Source: Deltaproteobacteria bacterium Ga0077539 (GTDB lineage Bacteria; Myxococcota_A; Polyangia; Polyangiales; Ga0077539). Taken from it: a stretch of 36,036 nt of DNA. Below are positions 1 through 7,159 of the stretch, piece after piece (the first letter of the stretch is position 1; every line of letters starts with the position of its first letter). A model generated the notes under the pieces. That model searched no databases. It was not told the DNA's origin and saw only the letters and a program-made list of their open reading frames with translations. Where the stretch lies: contig LNEO01000257.1 of the NCBI GenBank assembly GCA_001465015.1, positions 1-36,036 of the forward strand, read 5' to 3'. Made by a program: the position numbers and the translations under genes.

Positions 1-13
1 CAATGCGAAGCCG

Positions 14-41
14 CCGCCCCTGCCGTTCCAGGCGGGGGCGG
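14..41. terminator. GC hairpin at left edge, possible terminator
   Basis: An 11-bp stem (14-24 with 31-41, one G:T pair) closes a 6-base loop at 25-30. There is no T tract on either side. It could end a gene lying beyond the window edge or be part of the adjoining repeat region. Only the symmetry is seen; the function is a guess. Confidence 0.3.
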
Positions 42-124
42 GGCGCGCGGCAGCGCGGGTGGGGGCTTCAGCACTGCGCCCACTGTCGTTGCACTCGCGC
101 GCGCGCGGCAGCGCGGGTGGGGGC
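39..124. repeat. Left copy of 58-bp repeat (inverted against right end)
   Basis: About 1.5 copies of a 58-bp GC-rich unit: the motif CGCGCGGCAGCGCGGG starts at 44 and again at 102. Bases 39-124 are the reverse complement of 35951-36036 over 86 bases, with one mismatch at position 99. The unit was not noticed anywhere else in the window. It most likely belongs to a dispersed intergenic repeat family, and its presence at both tips suggests the assembly broke there. Confidence 0.85.
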
Positions 125-241
125 CGCGTAGCAGCTCTGCACCGATCGCGTTCCACGAGGATTTTCCCAAGCACAATTTGGGTAACGATGATCTCCTGCG
201 GCGATGCGGGACGCTGACGCCGCGCTCGTGCGTTCTCTCCC

Positions 242-1681
242 GTGGCCGCGCCCGACACCGTACCCTTCGACCATCGAGTGCTGCTCCCAGACGAGCGCGT
301 TCGTCAGTGGCTCGCCTCCGAGGGACTTCTCCGAGAAGAGGCTCGCGCGCCAGCGCGCCCGGAGCACAGCCATCTGCTCGAGTGGGAGCAGCTCATGGGG
401 CGCTGCTGCGATGCCATCTATTTCAAGCTGCATTCGGTGCACACGCAGTGGGCGAGGCCGATCGGGCAAGCGTTCGACCCGTGCTTCGGCGCTGCAGCGG
501 CGCACGACGTCCTCGTGAAGCAGCGGCTCGCCGAGGACTGGTACGCTGGTTGGATCGACGAGGTTGCAGAACAACTCTCTCTGTCCGCGGCGCATCCACG
601 GTTTGCGCCCGCGCTCTGCTCGGATCGCGACGCGCTGCGAAAGGTCGTTCGAGATCAGCTCCTCTCGACAGCATCCGTCGCAGCGCTGCTGCATGACGAC
701 GAACGACAGCGCCACGATTCGTCGACGCTTGCGCGCGTGGACGAGCTCGTCCCTCGCGGGGGCGCATCGGACGAGCTCGAGCTCGCGTTCGCTCGCGTCC
801 TGGCTGAGATGTTCCAACACAAACGGCGGTTTCGCGCCGCGGCGCTCGAGGGCGCGCTCGAGCCGTGGACGCAAACGCTACGCGTGTACTCGATCGCTGC
901 GGTCGCGCTCGTCTCGTTCGGCGCGCGGGGCAACGGAACGACGGTCTGCACCGACGACATGGTTGCAGGCTGCGCGCGCCCCCGCCTCGACGACGAGTCG
1001 CTCGTCGCGTCGCTCGAGCGCTGCGAGTCAGCGGTCGGCAAGCAGCATTCGAGCGTCGCGCGCAGGAGCTTCGAAGCGCTTCGCGGGCTCACGATGGCAG
1101 CGCTCGAAGAGCACATCGCGTCGCTGCATGCGACGTTCGCCGATCGAGCGGTCGACTTCGATGCGACCGTCGATTGGAGCATCGAGCACTGCGCAGCCTT
1201 GCTCTCGTACGAACGACTCTTCTGGGACGGCGGATCGTCGCAAGGATGGTCACGATTCGTCGCTGTTCGACCGAGGGGATGCATCGAAGGCCGCCCGCTC
1301 GACGCGCTCGAGGACTCCGTCGAACACGCGACTCGCAACGCGTTCGTGAGCGCGCTGCTCGCGTGTGGCTGGAGAAGACACCGAGCCTCCGACACCTGCT
1401 ACGGGCCGTTCGGATGGGGTCGCGTGCGAGAAGACGCTGCGTCCTCCGTGATTCGAGGCGTCGAGCTCGAAATCACTTCTCAGTTTTTGCAGGCGATCTC
1501 CTCGGACTTGGGCGATGTCCTCGTCTGGCGAGGAGCTCTGCAGTGGACGAGGTGGTGGCTGCATCGATGGTCGATCGTGTTCGCGCACGCGAGGGCGCAT
1601 GGCTGGACTGCAGCCGAAACGCGTTGGTGGTGCGCCGGCTGCGCGCGGTTCGCGGGCTGCTCATGGCCTGCGATGCGCTGA
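242..1681 (+). CDS. Hypothetical protein, founder of a decayed local family
   Basis: A 479-aa soluble-looking protein that I do not recognise. GTG at 242 is taken as start because it opens the long GC3-rich frame; no clear ribosome site precedes it, and another start is possible. There is no signal peptide or membrane segment. Residues about 70-140 (ARPIGQAFD, then EDWYAG, DEV, ALC and ALR) recur in a degraded copy at 1755-1970, which supports this strand and frame over the overlapping antisense reading. After about 1540 the frame becomes Trp/Cys-rich with poor third-position GC, while frame +1 gains good coding bias. The native C-terminus is therefore probably lost or replaced by a rearrangement. 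Function unknown. Confidence 0.6.
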   Translation: MAAPDTVPFDHRVLLPDERVRQWLASEGLLREEARAPARPEHSHLLEWEQLMGRCCDAIYFKLHSVHTQWARPIGQAFDPCFGAAAAHDVLVKQRLAEDWYAGWIDEVAEQLSLSAAHPRFAPALCSDRDALRKVVRDQLLSTASVAALLHDDERQRHDSSTLARVDELVPRGGASDELELAFARVLAEMFQHKRRFRAAALEGALEPWTQTLRVYSIAAVALVSFGARGNGTTVCTDDMVAGCARPRLDDESLVASLERCESAVGKQHSSVARRSFEALRGLTMAALEEHIASLHATFADRAVDFDATVDWSIEHCAALLSYERLFWDGGSSQGWSRFVAVRPRGCIEGRPLDALEDSVEHATRNAFVSALLACGWRRHRASDTCYGPFGWGRVREDAASSVIRGVELEITSQFLQAISSDLGDVLVWRGALQWTRWWLHRWSIVFAHARAHGWTAAETRWWCAGCARFAGCSWPAMR

Positions 1682-1722
1682 GCGTCGCTTGCGAAGGCGT
1701 CCCCGCGGCGCAGCGGCGATCG
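1543..1722 (+). pseudogene. Possible out-of-frame remnant of the 242-1681 family
   Basis: From about 1543 the reading frame beginning at GTG 1543 has strong third-position G/C and overlaps the weak tail of the upstream gene. Its translation starts VDEVVAASM and later contains RGLLMA. This faintly matches DDESLVAS and RGLTMA in the middle of the upstream protein (about residues 250-290). The match is weak and could be chance. The alternative is a simple frameshift in the upstream gene that exposes its true C-terminus. Confidence 0.3.
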
Positions 1723-1754
1723 AGCAACGACGGCATTCGGTTCGCGACACGCGA

Positions 1755-1970
1755 AGACCGTTCGACCACGGTGCGCGGCCGATCGAACAGGCATTCGACT
1801 GGTACTGCTGGGCGACAGCGACGCAACGAGGCGTCGAGGACTGGTACGCAGGCTTGCGCGACGAGGTTGTCGAGCGACTCTCGCAGTCGCCAGCGCAACC
1901 ACAGTTCGGTCACGCGCTGTGCGCGGCTCGCGAAGCGCTGCGAGACATCGGTCGGGCGGCGCTCCACATC
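1755..1970 (+). pseudogene. Truncated, internally deleted copy of the 242-1681 gene
   Basis: In the frame with codon starts at 1755, 1758 and so on, the translation contains RRPFDHGARPIEQAFD, then EDWYAG, DEVVERLSQS, FGHALC and REALR. The upstream gene has the same order: PFDH near residue 10, then ARPIGQAFD, EDWYAG, DEVAEQLSLS, FAPALC and RDALR from about residue 70. The copy thus lacks residues of about 12-70 and a further stretch of about nine between QAFD and EDWYAG. The frame runs open to 2288, but similarity stops near 1970. No start codon or ribosome site fits. I read it as a decayed tandem duplicate, not an expressed gene. Confidence 0.65.
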
Positions 1971-2024
1971 ATCCGTCCCCGAACTGCAGACCGCTATCGA
2001 TCATCCGCGATCTCCCTGACAGCG

Positions 2025-2228
2025 TCAGGGAACCTGCGCGCCCCGCAGAGCCTGCAACGTCGTTCGAGCAGCGAACACGAGCGCGGCGACCGCGACGAGG
2101 CCGTAGAGCAGCTTGCTCTGCTTCGAGTCTGCGTCTGCGCTCAGAAAAAACGCGACGATCGATACGATGAAGAGCACGACTGGAAGAGGCAGTTGGACGC
2201 GGGGTCGCTCTCGAAAATCGAACTCCAT
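2025..2228 (-). CDS. Small two-helix membrane protein
   Basis: A 67-aa protein starting at ATG 2228 (MEFDFRERPR). A charged head is followed by two hydrophobic segments: about residues 14-28 (PVVLFIVSIVAFFLS) and 38-54 (LLYGLVAVAALVFAA). They are separated by a polar turn (ADADSKQSK). The open frame extends upstream, but that part is Arg/Pro-rich and looks non-coding, so the internal ATG is preferred. No strong Shine-Dalgarno site is visible. It lies between decayed repeats of the neighbouring family, antisense to their frame. Inner-membrane location is inferred; function unknown. Confidence 0.5.
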   Translation of the reverse strand: MEFDFRERPRVQLPLPVVLFIVSIVAFFLSADADSKQSKLLYGLVAVAALVFAARTTLQALRGAQVP

Positions 2229-2690
2229 CGTCAGATCGTAGCAAGATCGATGCGCTCCGTCGTGTCGACCTTCGATTCGGCCCCTTGAACCACGGCGCGA
2301 CAGAACGTCGCAGAATGAGCCGAGCGTCGGCGCGGTTGAAATCAAGTCAACCCGCCACGAACTCCTCGAATCGATGCACACAGCCTTCGATGCGGCGAGC
2401 GACGGTGGTGGACCGGGTCGCGGGTTCTCGTGCTCGGTGGGCGGCGCTCGAGGGGCGTCATCGCGACCGTATGCGCTGCTCGTCGTAGCGGCGGCGATCT
2501 GCGTCCCTCGCACGCGCGCGCTCGGCCGACGGTGAATCGCGCACGCCCGATGTTGGGATCGAGGCTCGCCGACACGCGCGCAGGGTGATCCTCACGCGAC
2601 ACGCGAAGACCGTTCGACAACGGCGCGCGGACTGGCGCTCGACGCACCATCCGCAACGCTCACCCACCCACGTTCACCCTGGAAATTCAG
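2229..2690. other. Gene-poor stretch
   Basis: About 460 bases between the small membrane protein and the tRNA. Open frames here are Arg/Pro-rich shadows on both strands. The only structure found is a 36-base repeat remnant at 2595-2630. No clear promoter or terminator is seen. Confidence 0.5.
2595..2630 (+). repeat. Short third copy of the left-end family
   Basis: These 36 bases match 1743-1778 with two mismatches, sharing the core ACGCGAAGACCGTTCGAC. In the copy at 1755 the same bases encode the RDTRRPFDHG segment. The match breaks off at about 2630, so this looks like the last scrap of a third duplicate. Confidence 0.6.
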
Positions 2691-2777
2691 CGGAGGCGAT
2701 AGGATTCGAACCTATGGTACGGTTACCCGTACGACAGCTTAGCAAGCTGCTGCCTTCGACCACTCGGCCACGCCTCC
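2691..2777 (-). tRNA. tRNA-Ser (anticodon GCT)
   Basis: An 87-nt class II tRNA. The acceptor stem GGAGGCG (from 2777) pairs with CGCCTCC, followed by discriminator G at 2691. The anticodon stem GCAGC/GCTGT encloses loop TTGCTAA, giving anticodon GCT (plus-strand 2741-2743), which reads AGC and AGU codons. A long variable arm (GTACGGGTAACCGTAC) is typical of serine tRNAs, and the T arm contains GGTTCGAATCC. CCA is not encoded, so it must be added after transcription. Confidence 0.97.
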
Positions 2778-2792
2778 GAAAGCGTGGGCGTG

Positions 2793-2821
2793 TTGATAGC
2801 CGCTAAGCGCGCGCTGCGCAA
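2793..2821 (-). promoter_or_regulatory. Sigma70-type promoter for tRNA-Ser
   Basis: Reading the minus strand, TTGCGC (2821-2816) is followed by exactly 17 bases and then TATCAA (2798-2793). The tRNA 5' end lies 15 bases beyond the -10 box, leaving a leader of only a few bases. Spacing is ideal and both boxes resemble the consensus. It sits back-to-back with the CYTH gene at 2854. Confidence 0.5.
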
Positions 2822-2853
2822 GGGGCTCTTTTCTGGCAGTGTCTCGGCGAAGC

Positions 2854-3810
2854 ATGAAACTCGAAATCGAGCGGAAGTTCCTGGTGAAGGCGGCGAAGGT
2901 CCCCAGCACCGCGAGGACCAACGGGCAGCGGTTTACGCAGGGCTATCTGTCAGCCAGGCCGAGCGTGCGCGTGCGGCTCGAGCACGGCGGCCACGCGTGG
3001 CTCACGATCAAGAGCGAGGCCATCGAGAAGGATCGCGATCGGCAAGCGGACGCTCCTGCGCGACAAGAGTACGAGTACGAGATCCCCGCGGCGGACGCCA
3101 AGCACCTGCTCGGGCTCTGTCGCTATGCCCTCGACAAGATCCGCTATCGCGTGAAGGTCGGCGCGCACACCTGGGAGCTCGACGAGTTTCTCGGCCCCCA
3201 CAAGGGGCTGTGGCTCGCAGAGATCGAGCTGTCGCGCGCGGACGAAGCGCACGACGTGCCCGAGTGGGTCGGCGACGAGGTCTCCGACGACGACCGCTAC
3301 TCCAACGGCGCGCTCGCCAAGGCCGGAAAGGCGCCAGGCGCATCGAAGCTCGCCGTGCAAAGAGCGCTCGAGCTGCTCGGAGATCGGCTCGCCAACTTCG
3401 AGGCGGGCAAGCGGCTCGGCACCATCGGTCCGCTCATGGAGGCCGCCAGCCTCATGGCCGTGGCGGACGGCGAGGTCGACGACGACGAGCGCGAGGTGAT
3501 CCAGCGCGTGCTGCAGAAGCTCTCGATCGACTCGCTGAGCTCGGTCGTCGCCGACGCCATGCTCACGCGCTCGATCGAGCAGACCGCGGAGGTGGGCGTC
3601 GAGCGACGCTGCGACGAGCTCGCGCGAGCGCTGGTCAAACACGACGTCGTTCGAGAGGGGCTCTTCATCGCCGCGCTCGTCGCCGAGATCTCTGGGGGGA
3701 TCGTCGCGAAGGAGCGCGCAGTGCTCGATCGGCTCGCCGACCGAACGGCGACCGACGAATCCTCGATGGCGAAGATCGTTTCTTCCGTGCACGATGCGCT
3801 CGGAAACTGA
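2854..3810 (+). CDS. CYTH-domain triphosphate tunnel enzyme with TerB-like C-terminal domain
   Basis: A 318-aa protein. Residues 1-155 form a CYTH fold, the family of metal-dependent phosphohydrolases acting on inorganic triphosphate or related polyphosphates. The ExExK signature is EIERK (E4, E6, K8). The other tunnel motifs are SVRVRL (38-42), LTIK (K53), YEYEIP, KIRYRV (95-100), WELDEF (D110) and LAEIEL (E123, E125), so all expected acidic and basic strands are present. After a short linker, residues about 185-315 resemble a TerB-like helical domain, starting at LMEAASLMAVADGEVDDDE with acidic residues as in metal-binding TerB. ATG 2854 is preferred over GTG 2839 because the CYTH motif normally begins within a few residues of the start. 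Cytoplasmic. The substrate cannot be read from sequence. Confidence 0.9.
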   Translation: MKLEIERKFLVKAAKVPSTARTNGQRFTQGYLSARPSVRVRLEHGGHAWLTIKSEAIEKDRDRQADAPARQEYEYEIPAADAKHLLGLCRYALDKIRYRVKVGAHTWELDEFLGPHKGLWLAEIELSRADEAHDVPEWVGDEVSDDDRYSNGALAKAGKAPGASKLAVQRALELLGDRLANFEAGKRLGTIGPLMEAASLMAVADGEVDDDEREVIQRVLQKLSIDSLSSVVADAMLTRSIEQTAEVGVERRCDELARALVKHDVVREGLFIAALVAEISGGIVAKERAVLDRLADRTATDESSMAKIVSSVHDALGN

Positions 3811-3890
3811 GCGCTGATTCGGCCCTCGCGCCGCCGAGCGCAGCTGCGATAGTCTCCGCCTCCGTGCAGACTCTCGAAAGACGTTCGACG

Positions 3891-5600
3891 ATGAAGGCCG
3901 CGGCGCGTATCGGTCTCTCGTTGTCCACATCCCTGGCGTGCCTCACCGCGAGCCAGATCGTGCATGCGCAGAGCGCGCCCCTGCCCGGCGGCACGACGTC
4001 GCGGTCGGTGATCGAGCCCACGCAGGCCCCGCCCGTCCCGCCAGGCACGACGGGCACAGCCACCACGACGACCTCGCTCGCCAACCAGGATCCGGGCGGC
4101 GAGTCCGGCGCGCCAGCGACGGCGACGACATCGAGCAGCGCACCCTCGTCGGGCACGTCCGCCGCGAGCACGACGCAGCCGACAGCCAACGCAGGGTCGA
4201 GCGCCGGATCGAACGGAGCCAGCACCCAGCGGCCGCCGAGCGGACAACCAGCGACTCCCCCAGCGACGGGGCTGGCCAGCGTGCTGCCCGAGCCCGTGCG
4301 CCGCGTGTTGGATGGCTTCTCCTTCGGGTCGTACGGGCGCGTCATCATCAGCTCGGACCTCCGCGGTCACAGCGGACGCGAGGCCAACATCGTCGCGTGG
4401 GGCACCCGCATCGATGACCAGACATACAGCGAACTCGAAGTGAAGCGCGACGACGACTTCGCAAGCGGCGTGCACACCCGCGTCGTCGCGACGCTCGCGT
4501 TCACCGGACCGCTGTTTCATCAGTCAGGGACCTTCGACGCGACGGTCGCCGTCCGCAACCTCTACATCGAAGCGCGAGACATCCTGACGCGCGGGCTCGC
4601 GCTGTGGGTGGGCTCGAGGATGTACCGCGGCGACGACATCTACCTCTTGAATTGGTGGCCGCTCGACAACCTCAACACCGTCGGCGGCGGAGCCCGCTAC
4701 GACATCGCGGATCGGGTCACGCTCGCGGCGCACGTCGGGACGAATCGACTCGACACCAATTATCAATTTCAGCGCATTCGCGTCGTCCCGCGTGACGGCA
4801 TCGGAGCGGCGAGCGTGGTGCTGCTCGACAGGCCGCGCCTCATCGCGTCGCTCAAGGGAACGCTGTTCTTCATGGGCCGCACCGCGCGCGCGGGCATCAA
4901 GGCGTCGCTCTACGGCGAGGTGCACTCGCTGCCCGACGGCGTGCGGCAAAACAGCGAGACGGGCGACAGAGAGCTGTTGCGCTCGGACGGCGGCTACGTC
5001 CTCGGCGCGCAGGTCGGCGCGTACACGGGCCATCGCGACACGTTCGTCAATTTGTTCTTTCGCTACGCCCAGGGGCTCGCCGCGTACGGCGACCTCGCGG
5101 TGCCGTACACGCTCAGCGCTGCCCAGACCGCACAACGAGCGCAGGACGCGAGGCTCGCGATCTCGGCCAACTACGAGCACTCGTTCTTCGGAGTCATGGC
5201 GGGCGGATACATCCGGTACTTCCGCGACGCGGATCCTTCGCTCTTCGGTCGCAACGACCTGTGGGAAGGCACCATGGTCGTGCGCCCGACGATCTGGATC
5301 GGACAGCACGTGGGCGTGAGCGCCGAGGGCAGCTTCCAGATGCAGGCGTTCAACATGCTCGACAGCGGCACGGGTCGAGCGCGAACCGCGAGCGCCTGGC
5401 GCTTCGGCGTGATTCCCTTCGTGACGCCTGCGGGTCGCGGAAACTTCACGCGCCCACATCTCCGCGGAATCTACGCGGCGACGCTCCGCGACGACGGCGC
5501 CCTTCGACTGTACGCGCCCGATGACCCCTTCGCGCGCTTCAACGTCGAGCACTACCTGGCGCTGTCCTGTGAGTGGTGGTTCAACTCGAGCTATCTGTGA
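3891..5600 (+). CDS. LamB-type outer-membrane carbohydrate porin
   Basis: A 569-aa protein starting at ATG 3891 with signal peptide MKAAARIGLSLSTSLACLTA, likely cut after VHA (residue 25). Residues about 26-135 are a Ser/Thr/Pro/Gly-rich linker not seen in classical maltoporins. From about 140 on (FGSYGRVIIS) it follows the LamB pattern: alternating beta strands, the segment RMYRGDDIYLLNWWPLDNLN, the late RFGVIPFVTP and FTRPHLRGIY, and a C-terminal strand EHYLALSCEWWFNSSYL with a large aromatic content. Family members form 18-strand trimeric channels for maltodextrins or other sugars. The GH13 lipoprotein at 11576 is a plausible partner. The real sugar specificity is unknown. Confidence 0.82.
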   Translation: MKAAARIGLSLSTSLACLTASQIVHAQSAPLPGGTTSRSVIEPTQAPPVPPGTTGTATTTTSLANQDPGGESGAPATATTSSSAPSSGTSAASTTQPTANAGSSAGSNGASTQRPPSGQPATPPATGLASVLPEPVRRVLDGFSFGSYGRVIISSDLRGHSGREANIVAWGTRIDDQTYSELEVKRDDDFASGVHTRVVATLAFTGPLFHQSGTFDATVAVRNLYIEARDILTRGLALWVGSRMYRGDDIYLLNWWPLDNLNTVGGGARYDIADRVTLAAHVGTNRLDTNYQFQRIRVVPRDGIGAASVVLLDRPRLIASLKGTLFFMGRTARAGIKASLYGEVHSLPDGVRQNSETGDRELLRSDGGYVLGAQVGAYTGHRDTFVNLFFRYAQGLAAYGDLAVPYTLSAAQTAQRAQDARLAISANYEHSFFGVMAGGYIRYFRDADPSLFGRNDLWEGTMVVRPTIWIGQHVGVSAEGSFQMQAFNMLDSGTGRARTASAWRFGVIPFVTPAGRGNFTRPHLRGIYAATLRDDGALRLYAPDDPFARFNVEHYLALSCEWWFNSSYL

Positions 5601-5701
5601 CATCGGCGGCACACCGCGACGCGCCGACCGAAACGCACACAGCGAGAACCAGCGTCGAAGCGCGCGCTCGACACCGGCACGGAAGTTGGATTCCCTTGCG
5701 C

Positions 5702-7057
5702 ATGATGGTGCGTTCACCAGTTGGTCTTCGCGTCGCGCTCGCGGTGTCGGGCGCGCTCTGGTCTTCGGCGAGCTTCGCCCAGAGCGCGCAGACCGAGCCT
5801 CCGCCCATCGAGCCGAGCGCCCCGCCCGCGCAACAGCCCGGCGCGTGTCCCTCCGCCGCGGACACGCTGTTCAGCGCTGGAATCGCTCGAATGTCTGCGG
5901 GCGACGACGCAGCGGCAGCGGTGCTCTTCGGTCGCGTGCTCGAGCTCTGCCCGACTCACCCGAGCGCGGCGGTGATGCGCGCCAACGCCGAACAGCACGC
6001 GCGAAGCACGCACGTCGGCGCGGTTCAGGTCGTCGGGACGAGCGCCGCGCAGAGCTCGGCGACGGCAGGTGCGACAATCGGGCCCCAGCCGCTGTCCAAC
6101 GGCTGGCCCAACAGCACCTCCGGAGGGTGGACCGGATGGAACGCCCCTCCCGCCTACAATCTCGTATATGGGCCGGACCCGGTGACGGTCGGCGCGCGGG
6201 TCAACCTGGTCATCGGCCAGACCATCGTGGGCATGGCAGTGGGCGCGTGGGTTCCGCTGATCGTGTCGAACAGACCGCGCGGCGAGCACATCGCAGGCGG
6301 CACGTTGCTCGGCGGCGCCCTCGGCGTCACTGGATCGTTGGTCGCGAGCTTGAATGGCATCACCAACGGGCAGGCCGTCATCGTCAACATGAGCTCGCTC
6401 TTGGGGTTGGGGCTCGGCGGAAGCCTCGCGATGCTCGCGTCACCTTCGACGGAGACCACGTTTGGGCTCCTCGCTGGAGGGATGGCGGTCGGCACTGCGA
6501 CGGGCGCGATCGTCGCGATGACCCGTCCGACCAGCGGCCGAATGCTCTATTTCTCGTCGATGGCGCTCTGGGGCGCGATGCTCTCGACGCACGCGTACTT
6601 CGGCGTCGCCCCGACGTCGATCCGCATCCAAGGCGTCGGAGGGTTCTTGCTCGGCGGCTTGCTCGTGGCAGGAGGCGTGGGCGCGATCAGCGCTCCCTTT
6701 GTCCGCGTGAGCGCCGATCGCATGGCGTGGATCAACCTCTCGATGTTTGCTGGATGGTCGGTGGTCGGCCTGTCTTCGATGCTCTTCGCGTCCGGCGGAA
6801 GCTCGACGCTCCTGGCCTACGGCTGGGGATCGATCGCCGGTGCGGCGCTCGGCGCGCTCCTCGGCGTGCTCGTCACGCGAGACACCGACCGCTACTGGCA
6901 CGAAGTCCGTGCGCAACAGCAACCGCAAGCAGGCGGAGGGAGCTCTGGCGCGCCGCGCGTTTCGCGGACTCGACCGACTCAGCGCCCGCAGTTTGTGTTC
7001 GCGCCGACGGCGAGCGCAGAGAGTCCCCTGGGGCTCACCGTCGCTGGAACGTTCTGA
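5702..7057 (+). CDS. Unknown exported glycine-rich multi-helix protein
   Basis: A 451-aa protein. It is read from ATG 5702 (or 5705) because a signal peptide follows at once (VALAVSGALWSSASFAQS, cut after FAQ/S); the frame upstream is open but unconvincing. After a Pro-rich spacer comes a short helical, TPR-like stretch with two cysteines (ACPSAADTLFSAGIARM and FGRVLELCPTHPSA, about residues 50-90). A low-complexity linker follows. From about 175 to 390 there are some eight Gly/Ala-rich hydrophobic segments, such as LLGGALGVTGSLVASL and GSIAGAALGALLGVLV. The tail is Gln/Pro-rich. I do not recognise the family. It follows the porin by about 100 bases on the same strand. An envelope location is inferred. 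Confidence 0.75.
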   Translation: MMVRSPVGLRVALAVSGALWSSASFAQSAQTEPPPIEPSAPPAQQPGACPSAADTLFSAGIARMSAGDDAAAAVLFGRVLELCPTHPSAAVMRANAEQHARSTHVGAVQVVGTSAAQSSATAGATIGPQPLSNGWPNSTSGGWTGWNAPPAYNLVYGPDPVTVGARVNLVIGQTIVGMAVGAWVPLIVSNRPRGEHIAGGTLLGGALGVTGSLVASLNGITNGQAVIVNMSSLLGLGLGGSLAMLASPSTETTFGLLAGGMAVGTATGAIVAMTRPTSGRMLYFSSMALWGAMLSTHAYFGVAPTSIRIQGVGGFLLGGLLVAGGVGAISAPFVRVSADRMAWINLSMFAGWSVVGLSSMLFASGGSSTLLAYGWGSIAGAALGALLGVLVTRDTDRYWHEVRAQQQPQAGGGSSGAPRVSRTRPTQRPQFVFAPTASAESPLGLTVAGTF

Positions 7058-7072
7058 ACGCTGGGTGTTCTC

Positions 7073-7088
7073 GCGGGCAAACGCCCGC
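7073..7088 (+). terminator. GC hairpin after the 5702 gene
   Basis: A perfect 6-bp stem, GCGGGC (7073-7078) with GCCCGC (7083-7088), closed by loop AAAC, 15 bases after the stop codon at 7057. There is no T run, so an intrinsic terminator is only possible, not shown. Confidence 0.35.
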
Positions 7089-7159
7089 ATCACGCGCGCG
7101 CCCACTCCTCGTTCGGGCCGCCGCGCTGTAGGCTCTGCGGTCTCCACGCTGAGCCAAAG

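Noticed and set aside
166..182. Inverted repeat CCCAA-N7-TTGGG before the first gene as an operator
   Set aside because: Only five base pairs per arm and no supporting promoter elements; likely chance.
68..874. Minus-strand open frame of 268 codons opposite the first gene
   Set aside because: It is antisense to a frame that has a protein-level paralog downstream, and its content is Arg-rich with no motif.
2342..2667. Minus-strand open frames of 104 and 69 codons
   Set aside because: Arg-rich, no ribosome site or motif, overlapping each other in different frames; probably GC-driven.
2784..3890. Long upstream extension of the porin frame across the CYTH gene
   Set aside because: The extension is Arg/Ala-rich shadow of the CYTH gene; the porin signal peptide starts at ATG 3891.
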